In this document: positions 60,378 through 64,000 of the stretch, in pieces
Layout of the letters: each line of letters starts with the position of its first letter
How positions within the stretch are numbered: position 1 is the first letter of the stretch
Source of the DNA: Hyphomonadaceae bacterium UBA1849
GTDB lineage: Bacteria; Pseudomonadota; Alphaproteobacteria; Caulobacterales; Hyphomonadaceae
Assembly (NCBI GenBank): GCA_002338565.1
Contig: DDIN01000008.1
Location: forward strand, 1,550,403-1,614,402
Direction of reading: 5' to 3'
Length of the DNA stretch: 64,000 bases
Program-made: the position numbers and the translations under genes
The notes under the pieces: model-generated
The model's input: only the letters and a program-made list of their open reading frames with translations
Told to the model about the DNA's origin: nothing
Databases searched by the model: none

Positions 60378-61574
60378 TTATGAGAGGGCTTTCGCGATTC
60401 GCGCCGCGATCCAATCGGCAATCTGTGCCTTGGACATGCGGGGCGAGGCCTCCATACCATCTTTCGTGAAGAGGCTCACCTCATTGTTTTCGCCGCCCAT
60501 CACGTCGCCGGACACATCATTGGCGACGATCCAGTCACAGCCCTTGCGCTGAAGTTTGCCCTGCGCATGGGCAGAAACGTCATTGGTCTCGGCGGCAAAG
60601 CCGATGACGAGGCCCGGGCGGTTCTCAGCGAGGTTCGAGATGGTTTTGAGAATGTCGGGGTTCTCAGCAAAGGTCATGGAGACGGGCTCATCGCCGCCTT
60701 TGAGCTTCAGCTTGGTGTCTGACGCAGTCGCTGGTCGCCAGTCTGCCACGGCCGCAACAGAGATAAAGGCATCTGCGGGCAAAGCAGTTTCGACAGCGTT
60801 CAGCATTTCCAGAGCCGTTTCGACCTTCTGCAACTCAACACCCGCTGGCGGTTGAATAGACACAGGGCCGGAGACAAGGGTCACCTTCGCGCCACGGTCA
60901 CGCAGGGAGGCAGCGATCGCATAGCCCTGACGGCCGGAAGAGTGGTTGGAGATATAGCGTACCGGATCAATCGGTTCGCGTGTCGGGCCCGCTGTCACGA
61001 GGATATGCTTACCTTCGAGCGAGCGGTCAGGGCTTAGTGCAGTGAGAATTTCTTCTTTGAGGCGCGCAACTTCCGGCAGGCGGCCGGGGCCAAATTCGCC
61101 ACATGCCATCAGGCCTTCATCCGGTTCAAGAACGATGGATCCGTCGGCGCGCAGTGTCTCGACATTGCGCTTCACGGCGGGATGATCCCACATGCGCACA
61201 TTCATGGCCGGTGCGTAGAGGACGCGCTTGTCCGTCGCGAGAAGCGCAGTCGAAGCGAGGTCGTTGGCGAGGCCGTTCGCCGCCTTGCCCATTATGTCCG
61301 CGCTGGCGGGGCAAACGACAACAAGATCGGTCGAACGTGACAGCTCGATATGACCCATCTCCGCTTCATCATCGAGGTCGAACAGCTCCGTAAAACACTT
61401 CTCGCCAGACAGGGCAGAGACCGACAGCGGCGTTACAAATTCCTGCGCGGCTTTTGTCAGGATGACGCGCGATTTCACACCCGCACGGCCCAGCTCGCGG
61501 ATCAGCTCCAGGCTTTTGAACGCGGCGACACCGCCCGTGATAATGAGAAGAATGCTGCGATCTGACATGAACAC
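60378..61574 (-). CDS. coaBC: Bifunctional phosphopantothenoylcysteine decarboxylase/synthase
   Basis: CoaBC makes 4'-phosphopantetheine in coenzyme A synthesis. The N-terminal CoaC half has the flavoprotein start ILLIITGGVAAFKSLELIRE, the PAMNVRMWDHPAVKRN motif and the ACGEFGPGRLPE segment. The C-terminal CoaB half has TAGPTREPIDPVRYISNHSS and the KLKLKGG lysine motif. The 398-residue length is normal. It precedes dut. A terminator for the gene upstream (61637) isolates this pair from the UrcA-domain gene. Confidence 0.95.
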   Translation of the reverse strand: MFMSDRSILLIITGGVAAFKSLELIRELGRAGVKSRVILTKAAQEFVTPLSVSALSGEKCFTELFDLDDEAEMGHIELSRSTDLVVVCPASADIMGKAANGLANDLASTALLATDKRVLYAPAMNVRMWDHPAVKRNVETLRADGSIVLEPDEGLMACGEFGPGRLPEVARLKEEILTALSPDRSLEGKHILVTAGPTREPIDPVRYISNHSSGRQGYAIAASLRDRGAKVTLVSGPVSIQPPAGVELQKVETALEMLNAVETALPADAFISVAAVADWRPATASDTKLKLKGGDEPVSMTFAENPDILKTISNLAENRPGLVIGFAAETNDVSAHAQGKLQRKGCDWIVANDVSGDVMGGENNEVSLFTKDGMEASPRMSKAQIADWIAARIAKALS

Positions 61575-61636
61575 CTCTTTCGTCTTCGCTTCTATAAAGC
61601 GGAGCTGAAGAAAAGGGAAATGGAAGCGGCGTAAAC

Positions 61637-61664
61637 AAAAAGGGAGCAGCGCGTGGCTGCTCCC
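61637..61664 (-). terminator. Rho-independent terminator of the UrcA-domain gene
   Basis: Read on the minus strand, GGGAGCAGC, loop CACGC, GCTGCTCCC and a run of five T lies 28 bases after the stop at 61692. It has a nine-base-pair stem. Confidence 0.88.
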
Positions 61665-61691
61665 CCTGTCGTTCCCCCAAAACCGCCGTGA

Positions 61692-62597
61692 TCAGTTCAT
61701 GATCGGGCGGCCCACATTCACGTTTGGCGTATAATTGCCTTCACGGTGGTTGTAGAGATCAACCAGACCCGGAAGGTTTGCAGCATAAACGGCATCCTCG
61801 GTCGCTTCGTCGCGGCATTCGCGACGTGCACGGGATGAATAGAAAGCGCTGATCCCCTGATCGCGGCAGGCGCGGCGGGATGCTGTCTCGATACGCTCCA
61901 GAAGCTCAGAGTTACGGTCGTAATCCGACAGGTGCATCAGATCTGCATAGCAGACAGAGTAAGAGCGTTCGCCATCACGGCTGGTGGACAGGCGGCGGAT
62001 TGTGTTCTCTCGGCATTGCTCAAATGCCAACCAATCATAGCGAACAATTTGCGGAGCAGGTTGTGGAGCCGGAGCAGGCTGGTGGTAGACGACGGCTGGC
62101 GCGGGCGGCGCTGCACACGGGTTTGGCGTGTAGCAAGGTGTCGCGGATGGCACGCTGCGCACATAAGTGCGGGTCGTCGTGGTTGTACGCGTTGGCGCGG
62201 CGTGGTGGCTCGCGCAAGGATTTGGCGTGTAGCAGCCAGATGTTGTCGTCGTGTAGGTGCGCGTCGGTGCTGATGAATAGCTGTAAGAAGAGCTGGACGC
62301 CGAAGAATAGCCGGAAGCATGACCGGACGAGTAGCTGTACGTCGCTGCGGGCGCAGGCTGAACGGTGTGGATAGAGTGCATGGACTGAATGTTGAGGTCG
62401 CGCGTATTGGTGCCGCTGCCTTGGGAGTGGCCCCATCCATGCTCAGACTGGTGATAGCCGTGCCCATGCGGGGCAGGCGCAGGTTGCGGCGCTGGTGCCG
62501 GATGGAAGTTCGGTCCCGGCTCGCCAGCCAGTGCAGGCAGGCTGACTGCAGTCATCGCAAGTACAGCAGAACAGATAATTTTTACAGCGCGCATCAA
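61692..62597 (-). CDS. Exported low-complexity protein with UrcA-like domain
   Basis: This 301-residue protein has a signal peptide (MMRAVKIICSAVLAMTAVSL, cut before GEP). Next comes a Pro/Ala/His-rich part, then a Ser/Tyr/Thr-rich part with two copies of CYTPNPCA. The C-terminal 100 residues (SVCYADLMHLSDYDRNSELL, ERIETASRRACRDQ and RRECRDEATEDAVYAANLPG) fit the UrcA family of exported alphaproteobacterial proteins, with paired cysteines. Function is unknown. It stands between ubiB and coaBC and has its own terminator, so it breaks the usual ubiB-coaBC-dut order. Confidence 0.78.
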   Translation of the reverse strand: MMRAVKIICSAVLAMTAVSLPALAGEPGPNFHPAPAPQPAPAPHGHGYHQSEHGWGHSQGSGTNTRDLNIQSMHSIHTVQPAPAATYSYSSGHASGYSSASSSSYSYSSAPTRTYTTTTSGCYTPNPCASHHAAPTRTTTTTRTYVRSVPSATPCYTPNPCAAPPAPAVVYHQPAPAPQPAPQIVRYDWLAFEQCRENTIRRLSTSRDGERSYSVCYADLMHLSDYDRNSELLERIETASRRACRDQGISAFYSSRARRECRDEATEDAVYAANLPGLVDLYNHREGNYTPNVNVGRPIMN

Positions 62598-62698
62598 TTC
62601 ACCCTCTCCAAAGTGTTAACAAGAAGTTACCACTGAAAGGGGAAGTTCAGCAACTTAAGAATCCAGTAGACGCACCTGACTGTTCGGGAAGGCGCGTT

Positions 62699-64000
62699 TT
62701 AGGAGAAAAACGTCTCATAGAGAGACAGTCCGACCACGACGCTGATAATGATCGTGCCTGAGAGCACGATCAGGCTGGTCACCGGCTTTCGGATATAGCC
62801 GGGCAGTCGCATGGATTTGCTCTGGCGGGCATGAGCGTCCTGCGCTTCCAGAACGCGGTCGACACGGTCCAGAATTTCCGGAAGCTGAACCGCGCGCTGG
62901 GCAAGGCTTCGTAGTGCAATACCGGATTGCTTGGCAATGCCGGCAGGGCCGAACTCCTGACGTATCCATTCCTGAACGACAGGTTTGGCGGCGTCCCAGA
63001 TATTGTGGGTTGGGTCGAGTGTGCGCGCGACGCCTTCCACCTGCACCATGGTCTTTTGAAGGAGGACCAGTTCAGGGCGCAAATGCATACCGAATGTGTG
63101 GGTGAAGTCCAGAAGCTGGAGCAGAAGTTTGCCCATGGAGACTTCCTGCGCAGACTTGCCGTGGATCGGCTCGCCGACAGAGCGCAGCGCCTGCGCAAAA
63201 TCACCGACAGACCGGTCTGGCGGGACATATCCGGCTTCAAAATGCACTTCAGCCACGCGCTTATAATCCCGGCGGATAAAGCCATCCAGAATTTCAGCGA
63301 GGAAGCGGCGCTCGGCCATGCCGATGCGGCCAACAATGCCAAAGTCGATCAGATACAGCTCGCCGTCATCACCGAGGATCATATTGCCTTCGTGCATGTC
63401 CGCATGGAACACGCCATGGCCAATAGCGGCCTGAAGGAAGCCGCGTGTGACTTTGTTCGCAAGTTCGATGCGGTTGAATTCACGCTTTGCGAGGGCTTCG
63501 GTGTCGGTCAGGCTGGTGCCGGTGACCCAGTCGGTTGTGAGGACGGTTTTACCAGAACGCTCCCAGTCGACTTCTGGAACATGGAAAGAGCCGCCAGATT
63601 TGGCGGAGACTTCTGCAAACTCAGACGCGCCGCCTGCTTCAAGACGCAGGTCGAGCTCTTTTTCCATAGAGGTCGCGACCGTCTCAACGAAGGCAACCGG
63701 CTCCATGCGTCTGGAATTTCGGTCCACCGTTTCGATGGTACGGGCCGCGCGCTTCATGGCGCGAAGTTCGGTGAGGATCAGGCGTTCTACGTCAGGGCGG
63801 AGGATTTTGACCGCGCGCGTGCCGTCCGGTGTTTCCATCCGGTGGACCTGCGCGATGGACGCCGCAGCGATAGCAGGCCCGATTTCAGGAAAAAGACGTT
63901 TGGCTTCGTCCTCGCCAAATTCCAGATTGAGCTGTGTTCGCGCTTTCTCATCACCAAAAGGCGGAAGCTTGTCTTTCAGGCGGGAAAGGTCAGTCGTCGT
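62699..64000 (-). CDS. ubiB: Ubiquinone biosynthesis kinase-like protein UbiB (5' end beyond window)
   Basis: This partial frame (434 codons before the window edge) belongs to the UbiB/ABC1/ADCK family, atypical kinases or ATPases needed for ubiquinone synthesis. AAASIAQVHR near the edge is the family's KxGQ-like/ATP-loop neighbour, and GVFHADMHEGNMILGDDGEL and YLIDFGIVGRIG are the catalytic and metal-binding loops. Two C-terminal hydrophobic stretches anchor it in the membrane. The N-terminal start lies beyond position 64000. Confidence 0.93.
   Translation of the reverse strand, partial: TTTDLSRLKDKLPPFGDEKARTQLNLEFGEDEAKRLFPEIGPAIAAASIAQVHRMETPDGTRAVKILRPDVERLILTELRAMKRAARTIETVDRNSRRMEPVAFVETVATSMEKELDLRLEAGGASEFAEVSAKSGGSFHVPEVDWERSGKTVLTTDWVTGTSLTDTEALAKREFNRIELANKVTRGFLQAAIGHGVFHADMHEGNMILGDDGELYLIDFGIVGRIGMAERRFLAEILDGFIRRDYKRVAEVHFEAGYVPPDRSVGDFAQALRSVGEPIHGKSAQEVSMGKLLLQLLDFTHTFGMHLRPELVLLQKTMVQVEGVARTLDPTHNIWDAAKPVVQEWIRQEFGPAGIAKQSGIALRSLAQRAVQLPEILDRVDRVLEAQDAHARQSKSMRLPGYIRKPVTSLIVLSGTIIISVVVGLSLYETFFS

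Overview
The window reads as chromosomal DNA of an alphaproteobacterium, most likely of the Hyphomonadaceae/Maricaulales-Caulobacterales type. Grounds are the alphaproteobacterial AddB/AddA pair in one run with tsaE, amgK-like and murU-like genes, an AccD that has lost three of its four zinc cysteines, an NDUFA9-like SDR protein, an UrcA-domain protein, a TonB-dependent receptor, and the dut / coaBC / ubiB neighbourhood. The genus cannot be named from this sequence alone. No rRNA, tRNA, CRISPR array, insertion sequence, prophage or integron was seen; this is core chromosome mixed with envelope and accessory genes.

Layout. 1-5.2 kb: gltD-gltB glutamate synthase on the minus strand (gltB cut by the window edge), then a divergent region with a perfect FNR/FixK-type box. 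5.4-8.5 kb: uppP, a small unknown gene flanked by two TGTCCGGACA palindromes, a protein joining a ribbon-helix-helix-like segment to a membrane segment and EF-hands, and osmC. 8.6-17.7 kb: NDUFA9-like SDR, hemN, a TPR-like/glycosyltransferase protein convergent with a sulfotransferase, a secreted peroxiredoxin, a lipoprotein strongly resembling vertebrate protein-arginine deiminases, and bioB. 17.8-25.5 kb: the tryptophan/fatty-acid/folate cluster trpF ... trpB-cutA-trpA-accD-folC, split by unrelated genes that include a candidate SOS box. 25.5-34.8 kb: a compact minus-strand run tsaE-amgK-murU-addB-addA-trxA with start/stop overlaps (tRNA modification, muramate recycling, double-strand-break repair, redox).

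34.8-46.3 kb: ferredoxin reductase plus adrenodoxin-type ferredoxin, a LacI regulator whose stop overlaps the start of a Kazal-domain lipoprotein, an MFS transporter, a carboxylesterase, a coiled-coil protein, an acetyltransferase, an MBL hydrolase and a large secreted acidic protein. Intergenic regions here carry several strong dyads. 46.3-56 kb: GST, PPOX-like oxidase, acyl-CoA synthetase, MFS transporter, OmpW, TauD/TfdA dioxygenase, an XRE-2TM membrane regulator and a TonB-dependent receptor, most separated by clear terminators. 56-64 kb: GTEPFW lipoprotein, dsbB, exoD, a serine hydrolase, a PspB-like protein, and dut, coaBC, an UrcA-domain protein and partial ubiB.

The observations most worth testing are the PAD-like lipoprotein (14895-16721), the RHH/membrane/EF-hand protein and its flanking palindromes, the FNR box at 5321, the SOS box at 20312, hairpins that cover ribosome binding sites, and a recurring CGATAA dyad in three intergenic regions. 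All functions are inferred by eye from motifs; no database search was run.
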